From: Rhodococcus opacus B4
Lineage (GTDB): Bacteria > Actinomycetota > Actinomycetes > Mycobacteriales > Mycobacteriaceae
Reading direction: 5' to 3'
Length of the DNA: 64,000 nucleotides
NCBI RefSeq assembly: GCF_000010805.1
Contig: NC_012522.1
Location: 1,426,001-1,490,000 of the forward strand
This document shows positions 26,398 through 36,349 of this stretch, piece by piece (the first letter of the stretch is position 1; the number at the start of each line of letters is the position of its first letter). A program made the position numbers and the translations under genes. The notes beneath the pieces were generated by a model, which was not told where the DNA came from, searched no databases, and saw nothing but the letters and a program-made list of their open reading frames with translations.

Positions 26398-26420
26398 ATC
26401 GAGGTCGCCTCCTGGCGTCA

Positions 26421-26666
26421 TCAACTTTTGCAGGACGACTTGATCGCGATCCGCTTACCAGGTTGAATCGACCGCACTTTCTCCAAGTGCTTGTCGGTAT
26501 ATCCGTTCTCCCAGATCCCCTGGGATAGGAACCTCGAGAGCTGATCGACTTTGCCGCCGTAACTTGCGCCGACAAACCAGCACACGGCCGATTCAACAGG
26601 TCTAACGGTCTTGATCATGCGAATTCCTGCCATTGACTCGTCTGAATTTGATGTCACATCTCTCAT
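26421..26666 (-). pseudogene. Truncated McrB-N-type domain gene at the end of the GTPase operon
   Basis: The frame starts 3 bp after the stop of the double-GTPase gene (TAG GCG ATG), which suggests translational coupling. Residues 27-81 carry the first half of the domain also seen at 17347: CWFVGASYGGKVDQLSRFL, GIWENGY and GKRIAIKSS. In full-length members a further strand block with PFD and SVM residues follows the RIAIKSS strand, but here a stop codon appears three residues later (CKS then TGA). No other frame continues the domain. It is therefore truncated, either as a remnant of an McrB-like or solo effector gene or as a miniature domain. Confidence 0.5.
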
Positions 26667-26669
26667 CGC

Positions 26670-27839
26670 CTACACCCACACCCCCCGCTGCGCGAGGATC
26701 CAGCGCACGGGGTCGAGGCATCGGAAGGGTGAGATCCCGCTGTTGTGGAGTCGATCTCCGACCGGTGATTCGCCGAGTGCCGAGACGGCGAAGAAACGGC
26801 TCGAGAGTGCATTGCCGGTGGGCGGCTGATCCACCGACATCACCATTGACCGCGCCTCGAGTTTGTCGAGGAGGCTGCGCACCTCTTCGTGCAGCAGCTG
26901 CCCGTCCACCTCGTGGTACGGCGCGCGCTGGAGGCTGGGGTCACGCAGGAAGGCGGCGCCCCGCTGCGACATGATCTCGCTCCAGTCGCTGCCTTCCACT
27001 CGCTCGAGCGCTTGCAGCGCATCGAACTTCGACAGCACCACGGCCAGGTTCGGGGTCCCGGCACCGATGATCGACAGCACCGTCCGCAGCACCGACCGCG
27101 GGTCGCCGCCCACCCGCTCCTGCGCCGGCACCAGGTCGTGCAGCTGCTGCCGCACCGATTCGACCTTCAGCGGATCGAACATGAACACCACGCCGTCGGC
27201 CTGCGCGAAGAACTGCATGTGCGTCGCATCCACGTTGCCGGGGTTCTCGAGGTCCTCCCCCGCCACATCCCGGATCACGAGATACTGCCGGGTGTCGTCC
27301 CGCAGGCCGGGGCCGAGGCTGAAGATCAGCGGCTCACGCTGATACGGATTGCCCGTGTGCGACGCGGGTGTCGACTCGAGAATTCCCCGCTCCTCGAACA
27401 GCGGTCGCTCGTAGTGCTCTCGGAAGTTCACCTCGGTCTCACCGGTGGCAGGTTCGACCACCCGATTCAGCCGCTCCCCCAGCAGCTGCAGGGTTTTCAC
27501 CAAAGCCGCAATGTAGACGGTCTTTCCGGTGGCGCGGGCGCCGGCCATCGCGATGCACGCCGCCCGGCCATCGCGCCAGCCGACGGGGAGCTTGTAGTGG
27601 CACTGCGGGCACACCTCCACGACGGGGCCGCCGGCCTTGCCCGTCGCGTAGTCGTCGGCCGGGGCCCAGTCGTCGGCCGCGTCGGCGGGGCGCTGCAGTT
27701 CGAAGACCTTCCCCGACCGCACCTGGCTGCCGTGGTATTTGGTGGCGACGTCGTCGACCTCGACGTCCGTCGGGGCGACCGCCGTCCACGCATACCAGTC
27801 ACCGGTCAGGGTCGTGAAACACCGGGGGCACTTCGTCAT
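26670..27839 (-). CDS. Zinc-ribbon double-GTPase-like NTPase of a predicted conflict system
   Basis: The 389-residue protein begins with a split zinc ribbon (C4-x2-C7 and C77-x2-C80) and continues as a P-loop GTPase. GARATGKT at 100-107 is the Walker A, DVAGE at 191-195 resembles the G3 switch motif, and SKFD at 270-273 stands at the place of the G4 base-reading motif. This matches the double-GTPase 2 (DO-GTPase2) group described in computational surveys of GTPase-centred conflict systems. I infer that nucleotide binding relays a signal among the products of this operon; no biochemistry is known to me. It overlaps the upstream vWA-like gene by 4 bp. Confidence 0.75.
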   Translation of the reverse strand: MTKCPRCFTTLTGDWYAWTAVAPTDVEVDDVATKYHGSQVRSGKVFELQRPADAADDWAPADDYATGKAGGPVVEVCPQCHYKLPVGWRDGRAACIAMAGARATGKTVYIAALVKTLQLLGERLNRVVEPATGETEVNFREHYERPLFEERGILESTPASHTGNPYQREPLIFSLGPGLRDDTRQYLVIRDVAGEDLENPGNVDATHMQFFAQADGVVFMFDPLKVESVRQQLHDLVPAQERVGGDPRSVLRTVLSIIGAGTPNLAVVLSKFDALQALERVEGSDWSEIMSQRGAAFLRDPSLQRAPYHEVDGQLLHEEVRSLLDKLEARSMVMSVDQPPTGNALSSRFFAVSALGESPVGDRLHNSGISPFRCLDPVRWILAQRGVWV

Positions 27840-28822
27840 CGTCGTACGCCTTCCGAAAACAAGCTCGCCGACACATCGGCCAGCAGCGAGGTCACCACTA
27901 CAGACAGACTCGACAGCTCGGGCGCGGCAGACGACGGCACCGCGGTGATACCGGGCGCACTTACGGCCGTGTCACTCACGAGCACGAGGTGGCGGATCAC
28001 CGTGTCGGTGCACGTACCGTCCCAATCGGCGGGCACCGAATCGGTCACCGTGAAGGCCAGGGTGCGGGTGTCGCGCTCACTCCGGTCGACGGCCGCCGAT
28101 CGGAACCCCATCCCGAGCGCGGCCGAGTCGAGTTCGGCCTGAACCTGATTCGCGACGTCCCGCAGCTCGGCTACGGGCAGGGTGGTCACCGTGTGGCCGA
28201 TCAGCCGGACCACCAGTTCTTCCCGGGTGCCCACCACGGCCGCGACCCCGGCAACCACGTCGATCACCGTACGGACGCTGCCGTCGTCGATCCGGGCCAG
28301 CATCGACATGGTGGTGTCGATGTCGACCTCCACGTCGAAGCGGCGCGGTTCGGGCAACCGGTCGAGCGCGAGGGCACTGCGCGCGGCCGACCGGGCCCGG
28401 GAACCCACATCACTGAGCGACACGTCGACGGCAGTGCGGCGGGCGGTGATCGCGACCCGCGGCCCCGCTGGGGCAATCGTCGCCAACTCCACCTGGTGCA
28501 GCCCCGACACGTCGACGGGGGTCAGCTCGGCGCGCTCGGAGTCGAGGTCGCGACTGCTGTCGACGCCGATCGTCACCTGCAGCACCGTCCCGTCCGGAAA
28601 CGCGGCGCCCTCGCCGTCCGGCCGGGCCACGACGACGATCTCGGAATCGACCCGCGGCAGGATCAGCAGCCCTACCCGCGGATACAGCGCCGGTTCCGCC
28701 GGCCTGCCGTCGGGCAGCGTGGCACGCACCGGCACGGCCGTCGTCACCGCGGCCACGGTGACCGCGAGCGGCCGATTGGGCAGTTCGACGCGGCCCGCAC
28801 CGTTCAGCACATATCCCGACAT
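27836..28822 (-). CDS. vWA-like protein of the GTPase conflict operon
   Basis: The 328-residue protein has a beta-rich N-terminal half and a C-terminal part resembling a von Willebrand factor A domain. The segment FDVEVDIDTTMSM near residues 183-195 looks like a MIDAS D-x-[ST]-x-S loop. The strands TVIDVVAGVAAVVG, LVVRLIGHTV and HLVLVSDTA follow in alternating strand/helix order. The domain call is moderate because the later MIDAS residues are not certain. vWA domains commonly act as metal-dependent protein-binding modules in such systems. ATG 28822 is chosen because AAAGGGAT precedes it. It overlaps the GTPase gene by 4 bp. Confidence 0.6.
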   Translation of the reverse strand: MSGYVLNGAGRVELPNRPLAVTVAAVTTAVPVRATLPDGRPAEPALYPRVGLLILPRVDSEIVVVARPDGEGAAFPDGTVLQVTIGVDSSRDLDSERAELTPVDVSGLHQVELATIAPAGPRVAITARRTAVDVSLSDVGSRARSAARSALALDRLPEPRRFDVEVDIDTTMSMLARIDDGSVRTVIDVVAGVAAVVGTREELVVRLIGHTVTTLPVAELRDVANQVQAELDSAALGMGFRSAAVDRSERDTRTLAFTVTDSVPADWDGTCTDTVIRHLVLVSDTAVSAPGITAVPSSAAPELSSLSVVVTSLLADVSASLFSEGVRR

Positions 28823-28874
28823 CAGTTCGATCCCTTTCCCCTGCATGCGGTGCGCATGCGTCCTGTCGTCCCGC

Positions 28875-31620
28875 TCATCGCCGGCCCGACCGTTCGTGAG
28901 CGAGAAGCACGAACCCTGATTCGACGTCCTCGAGCCACGTCGACGCGAACCGCGCATACGCGTCCCCGGCCCGGAATCGGTCGCCGACGTCGTGCCGCTC
29001 CCGCATCTCGGCGCGCAGCGAGGCCGACACCTCGAAGGTGCCGACGGGACCGCGGTAGTCACCGTCACCCATGATGATCGACGCGACCTGCTCGAGAAGC
29101 GACCGCCGCGCCTGCGCCGGCCCGACCTGCAGTCGGCACAGCAGGTCGTCGCGACTCAGCACCGATTCGATGTGCGGCGCGGCCGGCGAACTGAGGACCG
29201 CCGACCGGACCACCCAGTGCTCGTTCAGGGCACCACTTCTCACCAGATCGACCAGGGCGGTGATCGCGAAATCCGAGTCCTGATCCACCGCGCGCGCCAG
29301 CGCGTCGACATGATCGGCGGGCATGGTGGGCATGTAGGTGCCGTTGTGCGGCGGGAAGAACTGGAAGGAACCCGGCGACCGCGACCACGGCGAGTCGGAC
29401 GAGCAGATCCGGCGGAAGCTGCGCGGGGCAGGCATCTCCGTAGTCCTTGAGCACCGGCCAGCCGTGCCGTTCGAGTGCGCGTCGGAGCCGCGGGTCGTCG
29501 ATCCGGTCCCACTGATCCTGCGCCCGGATCAGCGCCCACGACACCGCCAGCTCGTCGACCGGGTGCGCGACGCCGAAGACCAACGTGCCGCCTCGATTCG
29601 CGTCGATGTGCTTGACGAGCATCTCCACCTCCGGTCCCCACGGCTCGAGCAGGAGAACAGGCAACAGCAAGCGGGGTGGGACATGATCGGGGAAGGCGCC
29701 GACGAGTTCGCACCACTGCGCGACAGTGCAGGGGTAGGCGTCGACGAGCGCATCGACGTCGCTCGACGCCCAGCCGCCCGCACTCGCTTCGTAGAGCGCC
29801 CGCCAGAGGGCAAGCGGTGCATAGCCTTCCCACGCCCGCTTGTGGTCGTCGGTGCCGCTCTTCACCACCGAGAACACCGCATCGGCGACGATGGCGCACA
29901 GCGGTTCGGCGCTGCGGCACGGTGCAGCGATCAGTTCGTCGGACGTCGGTACCCGGACCTCGTCGACGAGCCAGCGCAACACCTCGGGTGCCAGCCGGGC
30001 GCCGAGTGGGCGGCCGGCGAAATCGGGGTGACCGGCGACGGCCGACTGCAGCAGCCGATACGTGTCGGCTCCGACGGCGCCGAGCCCGGTGACCAGGGCG
30101 GGGCCCGCCTCGCGATCACACAGGACCGGGACGACGACGCGGTCGAGCAACGAGGCGGCGAGGTCGCGACCGGAGTCGCCGACGAGGCGGGCGTGCAGAA
30201 GCAGATCGAGCATCTTCACCGCGTCGTGCGCCGCGGCGGCGGGGTCGGTTCCCTGACTCTGCACGAGCGTCGAGAGGACCTTCTGCGCCTCCCGCTCCAC
30301 ATCCTCCGAATGCGGCCACGTCGCGAACAGGGCGAACTCGGCCGGACCGGCGGCGCGGATCCACTCGCGGTCGGCGAGAGCGCGATACGTGAGAACCCGT
30401 CCGGCCACGTCCCACACCACTGGGGCGGGTCCACCGCCGCGTCGCCACTCCGCGACCACCCGGCAGGCCTCGTCCATGCTGCCGGGCAGGTGTTCGTCCA
30501 CGACGTGACCGACGATCGCCAGTTCGTCCGGGAACGAGGCCAGCGCGTCCGGCGACTGCGCGAGCACCACGGCCGCGGCCTCGGGCAGGGCGTCGTGCAG
30601 TTCGGGATTCGCGAGCACGGCCATGGCGAGCGGCCAGGTGCCGGCGAGGTCGCGGTCGCCCACGGCCGCGGCCAGTGCGTCCTGGTGGTCGAGCGCGCGC
30701 CGGGCGCTGCCGGGATCGACGAGCACGGTCTGCGCGAGCACCGACCACGACGTGACCGGCACGAGCTGCCCCGTCGCGGTCCGGTGCGGTTCCCCGCCCC
30801 ACTCGCCGAGGTCGGGGGTGTCGGTCTCGCCGAGAACGACGCAGCCGGCGATACCGTCCACGGCGTCGCCGGTCGGTACGCACACCAGATGCACACCCCG
30901 GGAGAGGGTGTCGACGACGGTCGTACTCCGGTCCGCGGTCGACCAGCCGAATCGCTGCGCGGCACCCGGGGACATGAAATGCGAGACCGCACCAATCCAC
31001 CGGGCCGCACTCTCCGTGTCGACGCAGCCCAGCACGACACCGGGACCACCGTGCATCGCCTGATCGACCGCGTCGAGGAGAACACCCAGCACACCGACGC
31101 GCCACGTTCCGGGATCGAGCAGGAAGTCGAGAATGGCTGCGCGATCGATGCTTCCGCCGGGTGCGGGCGCACGGTCGGGGAGTTCGGCGGCCGCGACGGC
31201 GTCCGCGCCGAACGGCGCCAGCCAGTCGGGCGAACCCCACCGTTCGATGGGACGGACGGCGTCGCCCGGCTCCCGGTCGACGACAACGTGCGCGAAGACG
31301 TTGCCGGGCCGCCCCGACGCATCGGCACCCGCGGGCGCCGTGTGCCAGTAGCAGCCGCCGGTGTCCGTCGGGGCGTAGACCAGGCGCCGTGGTCGCGCCG
31401 CGATGTCGGCCGGTGTGGGGAACTGCGGCATCGGCTGCACGGAGTCGAACCGGGTCGCGACCCCGGCGCGCATGAACTCCTGCTCGGCCGCGCTCACGCC
31501 GTCGGTGACGTCCTTGACCTGCCAGCCGCCGCCCGCCCGGCCTCGGTCGGGGGCGTCGAACGACGTGTAGGTGAGTTGACCGAACCGCGGCGGCCCGGGT
31601 GTGTGCTGCGGTGCGCTCAT
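28875..31620 (-). CDS. GTPase-associated protein 1-like (GAP1-N/M/C), frameshifted near its C-terminus
   Basis: This large cytosolic protein would have about 915 residues. Its N-terminal region matches what I recall of the GAP1-N2 domain: FGQLTYTSFD, WQVKDVTDGVS, GVATRFDS and YWHTAPAGADASGRPGNVFAH. A long helical middle region follows. Coding potential changes frame once near 29355-29385: up to VVAVAG the first frame is good, and from FFPPHNGTYMPTMP the second frame is good to the stop at 28875. Removing one base from a TTCCTT run at that point would restore a natural fusion. The cause is either a sequencing error or a real disabling mutation. ATG 31620 overlaps the upstream gene's stop (ATGA). 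Confidence 0.7.
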
Positions 31621-33629
31621 TCCACCGGTCCGGGCGGAAGGTCGAGCAGGCGAAGCTGATCGACCGGCGGATCGATCAGCGCGAGAGTCCGGTTGGTCTC
31701 CGGCCGCACATCGGCGAACACGCGCAGGAATCCCACCCTGCCGGACACGTCGGCCGTCCAGGGCTGCCCGAAGTCCTTGCGCAGGCCGCGCGGGTGGAAG
31801 CTCCGGGCCCCGGCCGTGGTCTGGCCCTCGCCGCGGACCTCGAGGGGTTCGCCGTCGCGGGCGCTGAGCGGCAATCGCCCGGCGTTGAACACGACGACGA
31901 ACGGCGGCGCCGTCGGCAGCTCGAGTTCGGACGCGAGCCGGATGACGGCGGTCGCGGCGTTGCCGGTCGGCGACCGCTTGGTCTCCAGCCGGTATTCGAT
32001 GCGCAGCAGTCCCGGGTACTCCACGGTGGCCGGGATCCCGACGATCCGTTCGCCCGCCGTGTACGCGACGGGGACGACGTGGACGGAACATCCCCGCGGC
32101 GGCAGCGGTTCGGGCAGATGCAGTCCGCCGTCCCGGTCGTAGGTCGAGCGGGAGATCTCGGCCATCGGCCGCTGCTCGATGGCGTGCTCCGCGGAAATCT
32201 CCGGCGCACTGAGGTATACGGACACCGACGCCGCACCCTCCGGCCACGGGAACGTGAGCACCTGCTCGGAGCAGCGTTCGACGATCCGGACATCCCGCAG
32301 CGGGGGCAGCGGACGCGTCGCGATGAACGTGCGACCCACCTGAACCTGCCCGTCGAGCGCCGTCACCGGCGTGAAGTACGCGCGCACCCACCCCCGCGGC
32401 CACGACACATCCGTCATCCGGTGGGTGCCGTTCTCACCCGCGACGGCCGGATGCACCAGCCGCGCGGAACCGGGAAGTCCCCCCGACAGCTCCAGGGCGT
32501 CCGCGGCCAGCACCGCGCCGTCGAGACCGGCCCGCGGCGCCGACTCCGTCCGATACAGCACCACAGCGCCGATGCCGGGTGGGGTCCACTGCAGATCGAA
32601 CCGCAGGTTGTCGCTGTCGCCGTGGGTGGTGACGTGTAGATCCTCGACCTCTTCGAGCACCGCCGACACCGCGATCTCGGCCTGCGCGACGGCCGACAGG
32701 CGGGTGTGCCCGTCCACCTCCACTTCGCAGATCGCGCGGTAGAGGTAGCGCTGCCCGCGGCGGGCGTCGCGGTCGACGAATCCGCCGAGGTTGGCCTGGT
32801 CTGCGAGGATGCGGTGCCGCTGGTCGTTGTCGACGCGGACGCTGCCGTCGAGCGGGATGCGCAGCACGCGCACGGTATTGACGGTGGGCCAGGCACTCCA
32901 CTGGCCGATGACGGCGCCCTCGTCCTCCATCACGACGACATCGGTGACCGGGCTGAGGATCTCGCCTTCCGCGATCAGGACGGGCTGCCGGCGGACGGCG
33001 TCCCGCTCGTCGCGTCCGACGTGGCACCAGACCTGCAGGTGCCGCACCGCGGCCGCCGGAGGCTCGGTGTCGACGAGCAGCGTGCCCCGGGTGACGCCGA
33101 CCAGACGGCCCGCCTCCGGCTTGTAGGCGCGATGGTTCTCGCCGGACACCACCCGGTAGAGCACCGTCTGCCCGGCCTGCACCGGGAGAGGCTCCCATTC
33201 GAGCAGGTGCCCGCCGGTGGGTTCGGTGCTGATCGTCACCACGCCAACGGGGTGATCCGCGTCGGCGTGCAGGAATTCGCAGAAGTCCTCGGTGCGCAGC
33301 GACACCACGTGCTCGCTGCCCGGCGCGGGTTCGGTCACCGGCGGTGGTGACGCGACGGGCGTGGTGGGTGTGGACGCCCGGCCGGGGGTCGCCGTCGACG
33401 GTGCCGCCGACAGCACGGCGACGACGTCGTCGACGAACACCTTCGCCTGCCGGGGCAGCATCGGCTCGATCTCCTCGGCGGTGCGCCGGTTCGAGCGGAG
33501 GATCTGCTGCAGATGCGTGTCCTTGACCACGCCGGGGCGCAGCCGGTCGTCGTCGATCAGCCGCTGTCGCCACTGCTGCAACGCGGCGAGACCGCCATCG
33601 GACACTGCGGGGGAGGCAACCTCGGTCAC
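31617..33629 (-). CDS. Multidomain beta-sandwich protein of the GTPase conflict operon
   Basis: The 670-residue protein has an N-terminal helical domain (residues 10-75, LAALQQWRQRLIDDDRLRPG). A Pro/Thr linker near 78-105 leads to several repeats with fibronectin type III-like features, such as LQVWCHVGRD, RVLRIPLDGSVRVDN, YRAICEVEVDGHTRL and FDLQWTPPGIGAVVLYR. No catalytic motif is visible, which suggests a scaffold or recognition protein. In related loci of other actinomycetes a similar protein lies beside the GAP1-type gene. It starts at GTG 33629, 14 bp after the upstream gene, and overlaps the GAP1-type gene by 4 bp. Confidence 0.6.
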   Translation of the reverse strand: MTEVASPAVSDGGLAALQQWRQRLIDDDRLRPGVVKDTHLQQILRSNRRTAEEIEPMLPRQAKVFVDDVVAVLSAAPSTATPGRASTPTTPVASPPPVTEPAPGSEHVVSLRTEDFCEFLHADADHPVGVVTISTEPTGGHLLEWEPLPVQAGQTVLYRVVSGENHRAYKPEAGRLVGVTRGTLLVDTEPPAAAVRHLQVWCHVGRDERDAVRRQPVLIAEGEILSPVTDVVVMEDEGAVIGQWSAWPTVNTVRVLRIPLDGSVRVDNDQRHRILADQANLGGFVDRDARRGQRYLYRAICEVEVDGHTRLSAVAQAEIAVSAVLEEVEDLHVTTHGDSDNLRFDLQWTPPGIGAVVLYRTESAPRAGLDGAVLAADALELSGGLPGSARLVHPAVAGENGTHRMTDVSWPRGWVRAYFTPVTALDGQVQVGRTFIATRPLPPLRDVRIVERCSEQVLTFPWPEGAASVSVYLSAPEISAEHAIEQRPMAEISRSTYDRDGGLHLPEPLPPRGCSVHVVPVAYTAGERIVGIPATVEYPGLLRIEYRLETKRSPTGNAATAVIRLASELELPTAPPFVVVFNAGRLPLSARDGEPLEVRGEGQTTAGARSFHPRGLRKDFGQPWTADVSGRVGFLRVFADVRPETNRTLALIDPPVDQLRLLDLPPGPVE

Positions 33630-33643
33630 GGTTCCACTCGCTT

Positions 33644-36348
33644 TCAGAAGTTGAGGCCGTCGACGACCGGGACGACGAACGGGGTTCGCGCGACGCTGTC
33701 GTGGCCGGTCGTGGTCTGCCGGGCCGGACGCAACTCGAACTCGGGAATGTGCTGCATCTCCACCACGTCGGTGCGACGCCCGTGGGCCGAGCGCAGGTCC
33801 TCGTCCGACAGTCCGTCGGTGTATTGGGTGGTGACGGCGACGAGCCCGCAGCCGACGCGCACGCGGGTCACCGTCTCACCCGACACCGCGGACAGGCCCT
33901 TGGTCGACGCCGTGTCACTGAAGATCGTCCGGTCGAAGAACGCGACCCCCTCCGATTCCGTGCCGATCCCGGTGACGAACTCGTCGACCCCCACCCGCCG
34001 CGGCACTCCGCCGTCGAAGTATTCGACGGTCTCGAGCAGGCCGTGGGCGAGTTCTTCTCGGGTTCCGGTCAGTTCGGCGAGGGCCCGCTGCCACAGCACG
34101 GCGGCGCCGGTCGCGCGGATCGTGCCCTGGTCGAAGCGCAGCGACCACTCGTCGAGCGCCGAACCGGAACCGGCGCCGGGCTTCGCGGCCAGCAGTCCCG
34201 GGTCGCGGTCGATGTCGTGACCGGCAGACCCGAGTGCGGCGCCCGCCGAGCCCAGCACGGTGTCCCAGGGATCGGTCAGCCAGCCGACGGTGAACAGGTC
34301 GCGGCGCAGGGCCTCGGCCACCCGTTCCACCTGCTCCGGGCCGGGCGTCCCGGACCCGACCGCGGTGTGCCGGGGCAACCCCCAGCCGACGGTGCGCGCC
34401 GTCGTCCGGCTCTGTTCACTGGCACCGAGCGGCTCGGCGAGGAACGCGCCGAGGGCGCGGCTCCAGGACAGGAACTGCCGGTAGGCCCCGGTGAGGTGCT
34501 CGATCTCCCGCAGTGCGACACGCAGATTGGCCCGATCCGCGGCGTCGGCCCGCGCGGCGGCGTCCCGCTCGACCAGCAGCCGTTCGAGGAATTGCTGGGT
34601 GCGCTGGCACACGATGGCCACCACCGCGGCCCACGCCAGCACGCACACGGCGATCGCCGGGCCGCCCCACCACCAGGAGATGATCTGACGCCACGCGAAC
34701 ACTCCGGCGGCGACGGCGAGCAGGAGGAAGAGCACGGTCGCGATGCGCACGCGACGGAACATGTGCGCCTGCTGTTCGGCGCACGCCTCGGCGAGGTCCT
34801 GGCGCTGTTCCGACTTGTCGAGACGCTCGAGCAGCACCCGGGACTCGATGACGGTGGCGTCGAGGCGGCTCGTCAGGATCGACCCGAACGACACCGCGAA
34901 ACTGCGCTGCTTCCGGCTCCACCACGCGGCCAGCGCGGAGCTCGTCCGCCGGGCGTCGAGACCGATCGTCGGGTCCTGCTCCAGTTCCCGCAGGCGGTCC
35001 CGGGTCTCGGTGACCCCGAGAATGTCTGCGGGCTCGACGGCGTGCAGGCTCAGCGTCGCCGACACCATGCCCGGGATGTCGGTGAACCGATCGCCCGGGC
35101 CGGGAATCACGTCCGCCGCGGTCCGCAGGATGGCCCGATGGGCACCGACCTGCACCGGCGGAAGTCCCGCGGAACGCTCACTGGCATCCGACAGCGTGAG
35201 GGCGGCGCGCGCGTAGTCGCGCCACAGCGCCGACAGGTCCGGGGTCACCGGTTGCGGGGTGGCACCAGCCGCGTCGAGCATCGCACCGATCTGCTTGGAC
35301 GCCGCCTCGTAGTCGGTCCACGCGACCTTGTGCCCGTCCGCGTCGACACCGCCCACGACGACGCGATAGGCACCCCGCGTCGAGGATCCGAACAGAGTGG
35401 CCTGCGTTGCCGACGCCACCGACGCCGACGCCCGGTTGGCCACCCTCGCGACCCACTGGGCCGGCGCGTTCCGCAGCACCGCGAACAGGAACGAGAAGAA
35501 CATCCGCAGGGCCTGCACGAACCGGATTGTCCGCGGCTCGACCGCGCCCGGCGACTCCGCGCGTTCCCCGCTGAGCAGCGCACTGTGCTTGCGCCACAAC
35601 GCCCGGGCCATCGTCGACGTCGCCGACGCGACATCGTCGGCATACAGCACGTTGGTGCCGGCGTCGTGCGGCAACGGCATCAGGCCGCCGAAATCGAGGA
35701 GCTCCGACCGGAGGTCGTGCTCGGCGCGCGCGGTGTCGAGGCGCCGGTAGTAGGACCGGACCACCCGCAGCGCGTTTCCGGGGAGCACGGGTTCGTCGTC
35801 GAACGGGGAGTGCTGCGCGTCGTTCCACAGCCCGGTCACCCCGGCGATCACCGGGGCCGCGTGCCGCCCGACGGCGAGCGGATCCGCGGTCGGCGCGAGG
35901 GACTCGTGCCCCATGCCCGGTCCACGCGAATCCTCGGGCGCGATGAGCAGGTTATGCCAGCCGGCGAGCGTCGTCGCGCCCCCGTCCTCGGCCCCGGGGC
36001 GGCGCACCAGCAGTCGCAACCGGCTCGACCGCGCGCCCCCGGAGTTGGACGTGAGCAGCTCTGAGACGAACCGCACCGACTCCGGATCGACCTGGGTGGT
36101 GCCGGCGACCAGAACGCAGATCCGCACCCGGTCGAGATGCCGCGAGGCGAGCACGTCCTGCAGGATCACCGCCGTGTCGGTGCCCGCCGTGGTTTCCACC
36201 GCGCGCAGTCGGGTGCCGTTGGCGACCACCGCGGTGTCGTCGATCCACAGGAACGGCGACACCAATCCGGCGGCGGCAGATCCCGGAGCACGTCCCGCAC
36301 ACCCTGCGCCGGACCGTCCGCGGCGAGGAACACCGTCAACACGCTCAT
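33644..36348 (-). CDS. Two-TM protein of the GTPase conflict operon, frameshifted in its N-terminus
   Basis: The bulk of this protein (over 870 residues) is read from 36265 to 33644. It has two adjacent membrane helices near residues 535-580 of the full product (VLFLLLAVAAGVFAWRQI and AIAVCVLAWAAVVAIV) between long helical domains. The natural start, ATG 36348, lies one base after the tubulin-like gene's TGA and begins MSVLTVFLAADGPAQGVRDV. The frame then breaks near 36262-36268. Adding one T (GATTGG to GATTTGG) would give the smooth sequence PPPDLVSPFLWIDD. No ATG exists in the main frame nearby, which supports a lost base. A sequence error or a real mutation is equally possible. Its function is unknown. 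Confidence 0.65.
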
Positions 36349-36349
36349 G

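Noticed and set aside
28875..29435. Treating the C-terminal part of the GAP1-type gene as a separate small gene
   Set aside because: There is no ribosome binding site before MPTMPADH, and the preceding frame runs smoothly into it if one base is removed.
29338..31659. A 773-codon plus-strand frame opposite the GAP1-type gene
   Set aside because: No start signal or recognisable domain is present, and the content is Arg/Gly/His-rich. The minus strand reads as GAP1-type protein.
36166..36348. A separate 60-codon gene between the tubulin-like and two-TM genes
   Set aside because: Only its first 28 residues look protein-like; after that the Arg/Pro-rich run is a shadow. It is better read as the N-terminus of the two-TM protein interrupted by a frameshift.
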